Shown here: piece by piece, positions 53,960-63,869 of the stretch
How positions within the stretch are numbered: the first letter of the stretch is position 1
How the letters are laid out: each line of letters begins with the position of its first letter
Source of the DNA: an uncultured Acetatifactor sp.
GTDB taxonomy: Bacteria; Bacillota; Clostridia; Lachnospirales; Lachnospiraceae
Direction of reading: 5' to 3'
Assembly (NCBI GenBank): GCA_910580225.1
Contig: CAJTXE010000007.1
Span: 18,469-82,468 of the forward strand
Length of the DNA stretch: 64,000 nt
Notes under the pieces: model-generated
Told to the model about the DNA's origin: nothing
The model's database searches: none
The model's input: the letters and a program-made list of their open reading frames with translations, nothing else
Position numbers and translations under genes: made by a program

Positions 53960-55456
53960 TCATCGGCCTCCTTTATTTCCTGCCTTCTTATTCAGAAAAG
54001 CATACCACATGACGAGAATAACTGACAGTATTCCCGGCAAAATCCACCTTGTCCAGCTGCCGAATCCCGTATCAAGCTCAGCCGTTATTGTTCTGACACT
54101 TTTATTGCCGGCCTGGTCATAAGCAGTGACAGTAATGGGATTCACGCCCTCCTCCAATGTAAGCTTCGCAGTGAACCGACCTGTCCCCAGTTCCTGCTCC
54201 ACACCATTGACCGCAACAATGGCATTCGGTTCTGTAGAACCGCTTATCGTGAGGGAAACCTCCTTTGTCCGTATGTAGTCTGAACCGGTTAAGGTTACCG
54301 CTGGTGGAGTCCTGTCTACTGACATAGCCTTGGAAAAAGTTTTCATATTACCGTTTTCATCCTCTATATAACCAACAATCTGATGCTCTCCCTCAGACAG
54401 GTTCAGGTCATAGTCCCCTGTCCCTGCGTCAGCCAACAATAGTTTACCGTCCAGGTATACCCCTGCGCTGCTTCCTGCAGGACAATCAATTCTGACTGCC
54501 ACTGCACTTTCTTTCGTCACTGAAACATCAGGAAATACAACAGACCCCGCCGGTGTGGAACACACAAGCGGAAATACGTCAAATTTACCCCATGCATTTC
54601 CATCCCTTATTGCAACGGAATACTTGATTCTGTCCCTACCATCCTCCAGCAATGGAACATAAAAGTTAGTTGCTACTGACTCGCTTTTTATCACCGAAAG
54701 CGTATCATAGTCATATAAAGTCACGACATAATTACCGGCCCCCCAGGCATCCCAGGTGATATACAGCTCACCGTCTATACTGCCTGAACGGATTCCCTCT
54801 ATCCTGGCCGGAGCATTAGACTGCGCCACATACAGCGCTTCTTCCGTTGACAGCGTATACTGTCCCGTACCATCATATACCTGGATGGAGAAATGATAAA
54901 GTCCTGTGGCCAGGTCATCTGCGGACACACTTGCCTCTCCGTTCCTGTCCGCACTGTAATCGCTCCAGACAGTACGGCTGCCGTAATCACTTTCCTCTCC
55001 CTGCCAGGCACTGATGTTCACATTCACTGTATCCTGTTCCGAAAGGACATTCCATTTAAAATGGACATATCCCCCGCTGATATCCACATCAAAGCTTTGT
55101 ACCGCATTGTATCTGACCGCCCCGGAAGTCCGGCTGCCGCCGCTGACGCTGACCGCACCCAGGCTTTCGCCGGTCAGCCGCACAGTCCAGTAACCGGACT
55201 GTGCATTCTCCACAGTCACCGACACATTCCCTTCGCCAAACACCGCATTTGACGCATCTGCCACAATGACCGTACCGTCAGAGGATGTCAGTTCCACTGC
55301 CGCTTCCTGTTCCCTGTTCTCCCAGCTCACCAGGAAGACACAGTCCGTATACTCACGATACAAATAAGTTCTCACTTCCCGGATCCCCTCTGCCTCGGCG
55401 GGAATTACCGGCAGAAGTATCAACAGAAACAGCCATACAACAATACTTTTTCTCAT
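53960..55456 (-). CDS. Exported Ig-like surface protein with C-terminal membrane anchor
   Basis: A signal peptide (RKSIVVWLFLLILLPVIPAEA) starts it. Several beta-sandwich segments follow, with Ig-like features near the end (GSTEPNAIVAVNGVEQELG, then VTAYDQAGNKSVRT). A hydrophobic helix (SWTRWILPGILSVILVMWYA) and a basic tail anchor it. No LPxTG motif is seen. Its ATG overlaps the VWA gene stop (ATGA). 498 residues. Domains of this type often bind protein or glycan ligands; the ligand is unknown. Confidence 0.85.
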   Translation of the reverse strand: MRKSIVVWLFLLILLPVIPAEAEGIREVRTYLYREYTDCVFLVSWENREQEAAVELTSSDGTVIVADASNAVFGEGNVSVTVENAQSGYWTVRLTGESLGAVSVSGGSRTSGAVRYNAVQSFDVDISGGYVHFKWNVLSEQDTVNVNISAWQGEESDYGSRTVWSDYSADRNGEASVSADDLATGLYHFSIQVYDGTGQYTLSTEEALYVAQSNAPARIEGIRSGSIDGELYITWDAWGAGNYVVTLYDYDTLSVIKSESVATNFYVPLLEDGRDRIKYSVAIRDGNAWGKFDVFPLVCSTPAGSVVFPDVSVTKESAVAVRIDCPAGSSAGVYLDGKLLLADAGTGDYDLNLSEGEHQIVGYIEDENGNMKTFSKAMSVDRTPPAVTLTGSDYIRTKEVSLTISGSTEPNAIVAVNGVEQELGTGRFTAKLTLEEGVNPITVTAYDQAGNKSVRTITAELDTGFGSWTRWILPGILSVILVMWYAFLNKKAGNKGGR

Positions 55457-58400
55457 TCTCCGTTGTCCTCCGCATAAGTATGAAATCCATCCTCCGGAAC
55501 AATGCCGCCTGTAGTTGCCGCATGATACTCCCAGTTTTCTTCGCCGCAGTCCACGGTAACCGGAATCGTACTTTCCGCAGAAGCACCGCGCGGCAGCCAG
55601 ATTGTCAAGTTAGCCCTGCCATCGTGTCTGATATTATAATAAGTATTATCCAAATGGCCGTCTACATCCAGACTGATCACGATTTGTTGTTCCCCGATCA
55701 GCGCCTCTCCCGTAATCTGGCCTCCCAGAGAGGAGCCAAACAGACTTAATTCATCTACATCGTTTATAGGGATTACCAGTCCGGCTCCCGTTACCTTTAC
55801 CACCAGTTCCGGATGTTCCGAATCATACGCCGCAAAACCGTTCTTACTCCTGTCATTGGTACAGATAAATATAATCCTGTCGCAGGTGACCGTAAGATCC
55901 GTCACCAGCTCCGTTACCTGATTCCGATATGGTTCCTCAGACAACCCCAATGCATAACGCAGTGTCACCGTCCCCTCAAGAGGCCTGGGCACACCATCCA
56001 GGAAACATTCGCTCATGCCGGAAGCATCCACGGAAAAACCTGTCCCATGGATCGTCAGACTGTCCGGATACCAGCCGCTGCCCTGAATTAGGAAAGGAAC
56101 GTCCTCTGCCGCCACCAGTGGATGGAGATTGTCAAATTTTGCCGTACCCGATATCTCAAACATTTTGTCCGGCTCTGTCGTATCTATGGTCAGGCTGCCG
56201 TCAGCAATCTCAATCAACCCCATCTCTCCATACACTGTCCCGGTTCCCCGAACCTGTGCCGAATCTCTGCCCACCGTGATCGTCAGATTTTCCGCCTGTA
56301 CATGAAATCCATACCCGCTGTAACTGCTTCCCCAAACCGGAGGCGCATATCCCGTAATCATCTGTATGGCACTGTCCACCCCTTTTTGCGGCAGCGGAAT
56401 ACCATTGAAAGCAAAGTTTAGATTATCCTGCAGCTCCTGGAGCTGGTATCCACCGCTGACAGTATACTGAAATTCCTTTCCGTCAAATTCCGCATTTGCG
56501 TATACTTCCCCAAACCCGGGCAATTTCAGTGTCACTGCAGAATTGTAGACCTGGATCGATGTAGCATCGAAATAAAATCCGAAATAATCCAGCACTTTCG
56601 CACTTCCGCCTCCGAAAGCAGACGGTCCGTAATCGGATACACTATCCGCCGGAACAGAAAAGTCAATATATGCCTCTCCGCTTCCCTGAACTGTGCCGCC
56701 TGATAGAATCAGGTTCCCGTCTCCGAAAGTAATGGGAGTATTGGACTGGACCGTCACGGCGGAGGAAGTACGGACGAAGCCGTTCAATACCACATTTCCA
56801 CTCAGCTTCAGTTTATATTCATTCACCTGCTCCACCTTATCACCATACAGCGTATTTCCGCTCTGGCCCAGCAATATCGTCCGACCGCCGGTGTTTCCTT
56901 CCCCCGACTCTGCCACGGAAAGGAGATTCTCTGTACTTCGGGAAGTGCCGTCAGGAAGCCTCACCGTGACATTCAAAACACCCGGCGCATAATCTCCCTC
57001 CAGAACAAATGCAATTACCGAATCCCCCACTATCCTGACATCGCCGACCTCCTGACGGTTGATCAGGACCTCAGCGCCTTCTGTCACCCCTGAAGCACTG
57101 AGGAAGATCGGAACTCCCAGACCGGCATCCGCAGCAGATACCACAGCAGGGTCCGCAGCAAACAGCTGCAGCTCTCCCGATTCTGCCCGGCTGGTGATAT
57201 AGCTTCCGTCCTTCGCCATAATCAGCCCTCCATACGCATAGGTGCGGGTACTGCTGGTTCCATAATCCGCCAGCCCGATAACCGCCATGCGCGGATTGGT
57301 TTCCCTTCCCTCCTCCACAGTGTACTCAAAGCAATAATTGTTTACAATGTAATTCTGCAGCGTCGTGTAAACCTTCACCAGATCGCTGCTGGTCAGCGCC
57401 TCCATATAGGATCCGCCCGTGGACATTGCAATGTTCTCCATGTATTCCCGATTACCGCCGCCTGTGCTGACAGTAAATACCGCAATATTTTCCTCCCTGG
57501 CCGCCTCTATGGCTGCCGGCATCTGATCGGCATTTCCGTCTTCTCCATCCGTCATCAAGATGATCGCCTTGGTTCCGATGGCATTTTTCAGCGATTCAAT
57601 CCCTGCCATCAGACCGATTGGAATATCGGTTCCTCCGTCCGCAACGATGTTTCCGGCACCTGCCCGAAGTGCTGCCGCATCATTGGTCAGGGAACTCAGA
57701 TTTTCGATGGAATCATCGTACATCACGATAGACAGCTCCTGTGTAGCCGGATTCATATTGTCGATACATGCCTCCACAGCACGGCGGGCATTCTCAATAC
57801 GGTCACCGCTCATACTTCCGCTGCCGTCAATCACCAGTGCAATAGAGATATTATTGTTGGTATCGTCCGTTATCCGTGTCACTTTCTGAGGGGATATCTC
57901 ATACCCATTATCCGTAAATGTAAAATCTCCCACTTCAAAATCATTTGCCAGTTCCTCTACGCCGTCCTTCTTGCCGTTTACATTCAGATAAGCACGAACT
58001 ACAGGATAATCATCAGCAACCACACGGCTGATAAAGACAGTCACTCTCTCATATTTGAGTACATTATTCAAAAATTCCGAATACCCCCGATTTAAAACGG
58101 AATCCGGAAGGAAACTTTCCGCCTGCAGCACCGAATTGACTGCCGCTGTAATATCCTCATCCGACGCAGCCTCATCCGCATATACCCGGCTGATCTTCTC
58201 CAGTACTTCCCTGACGGAGGAATCTTCCCGTAACCTGTCCTTCCTGCTGATCAGATCCATCAATAATTTCCGGGCCTTCCCGTCATCACCGGCAGCAGAA
58301 TAAAGTCTGGACAGCTGCAGATCAATCACACCGTCCCTGTCACCGAACAGGGGAGCCTGAGCAATCAGCCAGTTAATGATCCGCTTTGCCTTCACTGCAT

Positions 58401-59343
58401 TGGCCTGGATACGATATTCCAACGCTTCAGCCAAAGTCTCGTCACGGCGGGGATTCCCCTCCTCATAGCTGCCTGCAGCAGTTTCTGCCTGTTCCGCCTT
58501 CTCCAGCAACGCGCCGATTTCCCGGTCACTTTCATCATATACTGAGATATCTGCACCGCTCAGCAGCTTTTGGGCAATTACATCCGTATACAAAACAATG
58601 TGTTCCGGTGATCTGTCCTCCTGCAGCAATTTATAGGCATTTTCCTCCGCAGCATCCAAATCATTTACTGCATTGTAGTAATTTATGGAAAACCGGAGCA
58701 GTTCTTCATCTTCCGGTGTCTCCAACAGCATTTCTGCCAGTGTCTGCCGGTCTGTTGTATTGTAATCCCCACTGCTCAGCATGCGGTCCCGCCGGAAACC
58801 TGCCAGGAATTCTACCTCCTTCTTTTCACTGACCCGAAGCAGAGCCAGGCAGGCCTGTCCCACTTCAGCGAGTTCATTTCCGGCCTCCTCCTCTGATAAC
58901 GGCATCCCTTCCAAACCTGTCATCTTTCGGGACAGTGTATAAATCCTGTCCGCCTGTTTCGCCAGGTCATCATTAAGAGTTCCCCCGTTTTTCAAATCAT
59001 CAGAAGCGATAAATGCACCGGCATAATTTCCCTGCCAGCAATCTGCCAGCAGGCGAATCATATCCGAATGGGGGCTATGCACCTTCTCGGCATTTTCCAC
59101 AGCCTTTCCGTAATTCCCTTCAAGCAGATAGCTGTATGCATTATAAAGTATACTTGTAGTCGTATCTGCATTCCGAATGATTTCCAGAATTCCCAGACTG
59201 CCGCACAACAGCAGGGCTGCGCACAGTACAGCCAGACTGAGATTACGCAACAGTGTACGCTTTAAAGAAAGCATTCTTGCCGACACAATATCCACTAGGA
59301 TAAATACGGCAAATACCGCCGCAAGTAACAGAAAAAGATTCAC
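55453..59343 (-). CDS. Giant membrane-anchored VWA protein
   Basis: GTG 59343 (VNLFLLLAAVFAVFILVD) has GAGGTGAG upstream and lies 10 bp after the LRR gene stop; the longer frame to 59,400 has no site. Two helices are at residues 1-55. A helical, TPR-like region covers about 60-440. The VWA domain at about 500-690 has a full MIDAS site (DGSGSM, a GGTDI Thr, and TDGEDGN). The remaining 600 residues are beta-rich, with no family I recognise (for example TVTVQSNTPITFGDGNLILS-like repeats). It is about 1,296 residues and would display a ligand-binding VWA on the cell face. Confidence 0.88.
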   Translation of the reverse strand: MNLFLLLAAVFAVFILVDIVSARMLSLKRTLLRNLSLAVLCAALLLCGSLGILEIIRNADTTTSILYNAYSYLLEGNYGKAVENAEKVHSPHSDMIRLLADCWQGNYAGAFIASDDLKNGGTLNDDLAKQADRIYTLSRKMTGLEGMPLSEEEAGNELAEVGQACLALLRVSEKKEVEFLAGFRRDRMLSSGDYNTTDRQTLAEMLLETPEDEELLRFSINYYNAVNDLDAAEENAYKLLQEDRSPEHIVLYTDVIAQKLLSGADISVYDESDREIGALLEKAEQAETAAGSYEEGNPRRDETLAEALEYRIQANAVKAKRIINWLIAQAPLFGDRDGVIDLQLSRLYSAAGDDGKARKLLMDLISRKDRLREDSSVREVLEKISRVYADEAASDEDITAAVNSVLQAESFLPDSVLNRGYSEFLNNVLKYERVTVFISRVVADDYPVVRAYLNVNGKKDGVEELANDFEVGDFTFTDNGYEISPQKVTRITDDTNNNISIALVIDGSGSMSGDRIENARRAVEACIDNMNPATQELSIVMYDDSIENLSSLTNDAAALRAGAGNIVADGGTDIPIGLMAGIESLKNAIGTKAIILMTDGEDGNADQMPAAIEAAREENIAVFTVSTGGGNREYMENIAMSTGGSYMEALTSSDLVKVYTTLQNYIVNNYCFEYTVEEGRETNPRMAVIGLADYGTSSTRTYAYGGLIMAKDGSYITSRAESGELQLFAADPAVVSAADAGLGVPIFLSASGVTEGAEVLINRQEVGDVRIVGDSVIAFVLEGDYAPGVLNVTVRLPDGTSRSTENLLSVAESGEGNTGGRTILLGQSGNTLYGDKVEQVNEYKLKLSGNVVLNGFVRTSSAVTVQSNTPITFGDGNLILSGGTVQGSGEAYIDFSVPADSVSDYGPSAFGGGSAKVLDYFGFYFDATSIQVYNSAVTLKLPGFGEVYANAEFDGKEFQYTVSGGYQLQELQDNLNFAFNGIPLPQKGVDSAIQMITGYAPPVWGSSYSGYGFHVQAENLTITVGRDSAQVRGTGTVYGEMGLIEIADGSLTIDTTEPDKMFEISGTAKFDNLHPLVAAEDVPFLIQGSGWYPDSLTIHGTGFSVDASGMSECFLDGVPRPLEGTVTLRYALGLSEEPYRNQVTELVTDLTVTCDRIIFICTNDRSKNGFAAYDSEHPELVVKVTGAGLVIPINDVDELSLFGSSLGGQITGEALIGEQQIVISLDVDGHLDNTYYNIRHDGRANLTIWLPRGASAESTIPVTVDCGEENWEYHAATTGGIVPEDGFHTYAEDNGE

Positions 59344-59353
59344 TTTACTCACC

Positions 59354-60205
59354 TCACATTCCCCCATTCGCGTCGATATCATAATACAGCAAGCCCGCAT
59401 TTTGAATCACTGCAGTGTCTCCAAGTCTGTTATTCGCCAAATACAGCAATTTCAGGCTGCTGCCCAGTCCTGAGACGGATGTGATCTGATTGTCCGACAG
59501 ATGCAGATATCTCAAGCTTCCCAGCTCAAACAGCACGTCCGCATCGGCGATCTGGTTTCCCCGCAGCCCTGCGTATTCCAGAGAAGTAAGGCTTCCTAGA
59601 GAAGAAACATCCTGAATGGCATTGTTCGCGGCATAAAACTTCTGCAGCTTCGTCAATTGTCCCACCACACTGATATCCGAAATACCGTTTCCGGAAATAT
59701 CCAGCCGCTCCAATTCCGTAAATCCGGTCAGCTTTGCCATATCGGCATCTGTCAGACCGCAGTTTCTCAGCACAAGTTCCTTCGTATCCGCCGCAAAGCT
59801 CCGCCCTGCAATCTCGATATGATCCACGGCAGACGGTATTTCCGAACCGGCCTCCCTGTCCTCCTTTTGTTCCCATTCATCCATCTGACGCTGAATCAGG
59901 TCACTGCCGGTAGCACTGTATCCGTTTTCCAGGGTTTCCCTGGCAGTATCCATGTCACCCATAAAGTTATAAGTCCTGGCCAGCGCCAGATATGCCTCAG
60001 TATTGTTGGGCTCTATGGAAATGGCCTGTTCCAGGGCGGCCGTAGCCTTCTCATAATCCAGCTCCGCCAGATATTTCTCTCCCGCACTCAGCGGTGTGGC
60101 ATTCACTGCCTGGGCGGCGCTCCCACGCATATTCCATGCGAAAAGGCCTGTGCCCACAGCAGCCGTCACCACTGCTGTAATCAGGATGATCGTTCTTTTC
60201 TTCAC
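59354..60205 (-). CDS. Membrane-anchored TPR-LRR protein
   Basis: GTG 60205 follows GGGGGAGAG; the ATG-led frame from 60,259 has no site. Signal or anchor helix (TIILITAVVTAAVGTGLFAW), then one or two TPRs (KYLAELDYEKATAALEQAIS, then NNTEAYLALARTYNFMGDM), then six leucine-rich repeats from about residue 135 (LERLDISGNGISDISVVGQL). 283 residues. The LRR arc is a protein-binding surface. It sits between the tiny membrane gene and the VWA gene. Confidence 0.85.
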   Translation of the reverse strand: MKKRTIILITAVVTAAVGTGLFAWNMRGSAAQAVNATPLSAGEKYLAELDYEKATAALEQAISIEPNNTEAYLALARTYNFMGDMDTARETLENGYSATGSDLIQRQMDEWEQKEDREAGSEIPSAVDHIEIAGRSFAADTKELVLRNCGLTDADMAKLTGFTELERLDISGNGISDISVVGQLTKLQKFYAANNAIQDVSSLGSLTSLEYAGLRGNQIADADVLFELGSLRYLHLSDNQITSVSGLGSSLKLLYLANNRLGDTAVIQNAGLLYYDIDANGGM

Positions 60206-60301
60206 GATTCTCTCCCCCGTTCTTTTCTTGTATTTTCTTGTGCTGCAGGATTCTGCCATCTCCAGATGTTCCAGTCATCCATGAGACTGCTTCCGCTCCG
60301 G

Positions 60302-60457
60302 CTACTTCAGACAGCAGCCATATTCTTCATTCATCCTGCGGCGCAGCCGCTTTCTGCTGGTACCCATCACAATCACTACAATAATCGCAATGACCGCCAC
60401 AACTGCCATACCTGCAATCCCTCCATAAAACAGAATCTCTCCCGGTGTGAAATCCAT
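60302..60457 (-). CDS. Tiny membrane protein of the kinase operon, 51 residues
   Basis: MDFTPGEILFYGGIAGMAVV and onward gives one strong helix (residues 10-31), then a basic stretch (TSRKRLRRRM) that marks the cytoplasmic side. It ends GCCLK. AGGAGG precedes ATG 60457, two bases after the kinase stop. Length and charge fit a regulatory micro-protein of the kinase, but no family is known. Confidence 0.75.
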   Translation of the reverse strand: MDFTPGEILFYGGIAGMAVVAVIAIIVVIVMGTSRKRLRRRMNEEYGCCLK

Positions 60458-60459
60458 CT

Positions 60460-62910
60460 CTATTCCTCCTCAATCCATTTGTTTACCCGCAGCTGCTCTA
60501 TTATGGAATCCAGCTGCTGCATCTCCGGATCAGACTCTCCCGGTTTCACATTCTGTGCGTAAAGTGCCGCTGCCGTATCGTAATATTGCTTTGTAATTGC
60601 GTAATCCCGCTCTTCATTTGCCAATACAGACTGCCTGTCCGCTTCCAGAAAAGCCTGCCGCATGGGAACACGATAATCCCCTGGAAATAACCCTTCCATC
60701 CGTTCAAGTAGCTGTGCCGCTCTGACAAATTCATCCTCATTCTCCAGAAGAATCACCAGATTCTGAAAAATATGAAATTGCGGTGCGCCGCTCTCAATCA
60801 ACTGTTCTAATAGGACAATAGCTTCCTCTTTGGCTCCGCTCTTGATACAGGCATCCGCAAGCCGCTCCGTCATCTCTGAAACGCAATTGGCCGGAATCCG
60901 GTTCAGGGAGCCCTTCAGCAATTCCGCAGCCCTCTCCGGCTGTCCCTGAAGCTTCAGAATTTCATCTGCCCCGTGACAGGCCCGGTAGCGGACATAGTCA
61001 TCTTCCGCGTTGTCGACCACATCCAAAAAATATGTCAGTGCGCTGTCATATTCCTGTCTGGCATAGTCAATTTCACCATTCAGCAGATTCAGGGACTGCT
61101 TATCCAGCCCCAACACCTGTGCCTTTTCCAAAGTGTGTGCCGCTTCCTCCACTTCTCCCACCCTGGCAAGTGTGACTGCATAATCTCTATAATAGACAGG
61201 ATCATCTTTTACATACTGTACCGCAATCTCAAAATGTCTCCTGGCGGTATCGTAATCGGCGCCGCCCGGCTGATAATAACAGCAATTACCCAATATGTAA
61301 TAGATCCCACCAAAATCCCTGGCCGCCTCAGGTACATTCTGGTACTCGGCAATCTCCCCCAGAACGGATTCAATGTAGGCACGGCATATTTCCGGATCCC
61401 CTTCCTCCCAAAGCCGCCCTGCCATTGCACGGTAAGGATCAATCCGATTCCAGAACATATCCAATGCTTCCGTATATGCCTCCTGAGGCTCCCCACCGGT
61501 CTCAATCTCATGAACCACCTGGTAATAGCGTTCCTCTTTTTCCTGTGCCATCACATGTCTTCCCCAGACAGAAGTACATGCACATACGGCAAATGCCAAA
61601 GGAAGAAGAATTGCTGCCCCTGTCATCCTTGCCTGTGCCGCCTTCCACCGGCGATCATATTTATATATATCCCGAATGGCAGTTTCCAGAAGTTCGACAG
61701 ATCCAAATCTCTGTGAAGGATCATACTGCATGGATTGCTCTATCACATAGACAATCCCCTCGCTGAAAGATCCCACCGCGGAGAGCGGCTGCAGCTGTGA
61801 CGGTTCCTTTGGCGGTCTGACACCGGACAGAAGATGATACATGGTAGCTCCCAGACTGTAGATATCCGAACGCTTCCAATCTATGGCCGTGTAATCAATC
61901 CTGCGGCTGTCCGTAGACTTCCTGTCAGATTCCCGGGATGGCTGATCAGATGATGCCCCTGCCGATACCGAAGCCGGGGCTGCACAGGTCGGTACTTTCA
62001 CGGTGGCGGAAGCGGTCCAATCCATCTTCTCGCCTGCCTCCTGCCCCAACAGCATGGTAACTGCCGTTCCTGCCGTATCCGATAAAAGCAAGGTATCCCT
62101 GTCTGCCGCCTCGTCCGGCCCCAGCAGTTCCGTGGCCGCTGAATCGGTCCGCTCCAATAATACTGTTGCCTCTGCCCCAGCTAGACTGCTCTGTCCTGAA
62201 ATATTGTCTGCCCCCGGTACGGTTGCACTGCCCTGCCGGGAAATCCCGGCTGCATCCGGTGCAGTATTTTCTGTATTATAACGTATCGGCGCAGTGGTAC
62301 GGGAAAATTCCCCCTTTCTGTACCGCTCAAATATCTCATACTGCTCCGGGGAACAATATCCCAGGCTGCGGCTGATCAACTGAACATCATTCCCTGCTAC
62401 CAATGCAGCATTAAAATCAATCAGACAGACATCATCACCCGGCAGCAGCATAATATTGCCCGGCTTAATATCTCTATGGCAGATATTCTGTTTATGCAGT
62501 TCATGAAGCGCATCTGCCAGCTGCCCATACCACTTGACCACCTGCGCCTGGGTAAACCTTCTGCCCTGCTCCAGTACCTTATCCAGGCTTTGCCCTTCAA
62601 TGAATTCCATCACGGTAAAGGTATGTCCGCCCTCAGACAGAAAGTCTGTTACCTGGGGCAGATGTTTGCTCTTTACATTTTTAAGCGCATCCCTTTCCTG
62701 CTCACTGCCGGTTGCGCTGAACAATTCTTTGATCACCACGGTCTTCTTCAGATTGGAATCCCAGGCTTTGTATACGACACCCCCGCCCCCCTGACCGAGC
62801 TTATTCTCGATCAGATAACGCTGCGAGGATAGAACTGGAAAATCTGGCTGCATTTGTATTTTTCCTCTATCTTTCCGTTTTTTCTTGACCTTGCTGTCAT
62901 TTTGTCCCAT
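60460..62910 (-). CDS. Transmembrane Ser/Thr kinase with TPR sensor and TxLL insert
   Basis: Kinase motifs in order: glycine loop LGQGGGGVVYK (residues 38-48), Lys61, HRDIKPGN (145-152), and LIDFN (163-167) in place of DFG. CSPEQYE marks the activation segment. Residues about 200-335 are inserted before SDIYSLGATMYHLLSG and hold four TxLL motifs at T249, T260, T273 and T285. A membrane helix lies at 430-449, and an extracellular TPR-rich domain follows to residue 816. ATG 62910 has a weak site; ATG 62853 (MQPDFPVLSS) has a better one. It leads the operon. Confidence 0.92.
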   Translation of the reverse strand: MGQNDSKVKKKRKDRGKIQMQPDFPVLSSQRYLIENKLGQGGGGVVYKAWDSNLKKTVVIKELFSATGSEQERDALKNVKSKHLPQVTDFLSEGGHTFTVMEFIEGQSLDKVLEQGRRFTQAQVVKWYGQLADALHELHKQNICHRDIKPGNIMLLPGDDVCLIDFNAALVAGNDVQLISRSLGYCSPEQYEIFERYRKGEFSRTTAPIRYNTENTAPDAAGISRQGSATVPGADNISGQSSLAGAEATVLLERTDSAATELLGPDEAADRDTLLLSDTAGTAVTMLLGQEAGEKMDWTASATVKVPTCAAPASVSAGASSDQPSRESDRKSTDSRRIDYTAIDWKRSDIYSLGATMYHLLSGVRPPKEPSQLQPLSAVGSFSEGIVYVIEQSMQYDPSQRFGSVELLETAIRDIYKYDRRWKAAQARMTGAAILLPLAFAVCACTSVWGRHVMAQEKEERYYQVVHEIETGGEPQEAYTEALDMFWNRIDPYRAMAGRLWEEGDPEICRAYIESVLGEIAEYQNVPEAARDFGGIYYILGNCCYYQPGGADYDTARRHFEIAVQYVKDDPVYYRDYAVTLARVGEVEEAAHTLEKAQVLGLDKQSLNLLNGEIDYARQEYDSALTYFLDVVDNAEDDYVRYRACHGADEILKLQGQPERAAELLKGSLNRIPANCVSEMTERLADACIKSGAKEEAIVLLEQLIESGAPQFHIFQNLVILLENEDEFVRAAQLLERMEGLFPGDYRVPMRQAFLEADRQSVLANEERDYAITKQYYDTAAALYAQNVKPGESDPEMQQLDSIIEQLRVNKWIEEE

Positions 62911-63176
62911 ATCTGTCCAGGCCAGCGCTTTTAGAAAACCTGCTGCCTGACAATAGATATAACCGAACTCTCATCTTCTGTATAGTACACCAAATTCTCT
63001 ATTCATTCAACAAAAGTTTTCAAAAAATTTATACTTTTTTAATTTTTCTCCGTAAAGATTATAAAAAATTGAAGGATATGGATGTTTCAGCGAATTTCAC
63101 GACTTAATTCTTGACAGATACTTCCTCTTCAGAAAAGTGTTTTCCTGCATAACTTATCAATTTAACAAAACGAAGT

Positions 63177-63677
63177 TTATAAAACCCGTTGGGCCACAGT
63201 CACAGTATAGTTATCTGTATCGTATGTAATTCCAGTCTCTATAAAACGGTTTTTATGCCAAAAATGTTCTGCTTGAAGATTGCCCTTCACCCAACCAAGC
63301 CGAACATATGAAAGCCCAATGTCTGTCAAATAGCAACACAAATCATCAATAATACCGCTTCCAATTCCCATGTTTTGAATAGATACCGCTGTCATGAAGA
63401 AACCTATAAAAGCAGTTTTTTTATCAGGGTATGCCATAATAAAATCCATTACAGCAATCAATTCTTCTTCCTTGTAGTACCCTATATAATATTTATCAGC
63501 CATTTCTTTGTTTGGAGGCAGAGCATTCATATCGTCAAGAATACTCTGTTTTGTCACAAAGGGCGGACAATATCGATAATACAAGCTGTTTTTGCTGCAC
63601 AGCAAGTATATATCTGCCACATCTGCTTTATTCATACGACGCACCATATATTGGTTCGAAAAAAAGGATATATTCAT
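63177..63677 (-). CDS. GNAT-family N-acetyltransferase
   Basis: The acetyl-CoA loop is seen as NMGIGSGIIDDLC, with the following GWVKGNLQAEHFWHKNRF motif typical of GNAT. 166 residues, normal. GGAGG precedes ATG 63677. The substrate (small molecule or protein) cannot be told. It lies upstream of the kinase gene on the same strand with a 266-bp gap, so it is probably its own unit. Confidence 0.88.
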   Translation of the reverse strand: MNISFFSNQYMVRRMNKADVADIYLLCSKNSLYYRYCPPFVTKQSILDDMNALPPNKEMADKYYIGYYKEEELIAVMDFIMAYPDKKTAFIGFFMTAVSIQNMGIGSGIIDDLCCYLTDIGLSYVRLGWVKGNLQAEHFWHKNRFIETGITYDTDNYTVTVAQRVL

Positions 63678-63810
63678 GTAACCTCCACAAATTCTGACTG
63701 ATCTGTTCTATTATACTGTATTTATATATATTAGCTCATTTTCAACAGGCACACAACTCCTGAAAAGACGATAGATATGAGAAATGGTATAAAATAAAAG
63801 AATAAATAAA

Positions 63811-63853
63811 AAACGCAAACTCTTGATTTTACTGAAAAATCACCAGGTTTGCG
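63811..63853 (-). terminator. Terminator of tRNA-Gly
   Basis: Minus-strand GCGCAAAC...GTTTGCG stem followed by TTTTTT, about 16 bp past the tRNA 3' end. Confidence 0.8.
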
Positions 63854-63869
63854 CTTTATCTTCTTCAAA

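Noticed and set aside
53283..62910. TerY-type or other known phage-defence kinase system
   Set aside because: The VWA protein is extracellular and no PP2C or tellurite-type gene is present, so the match is poor.
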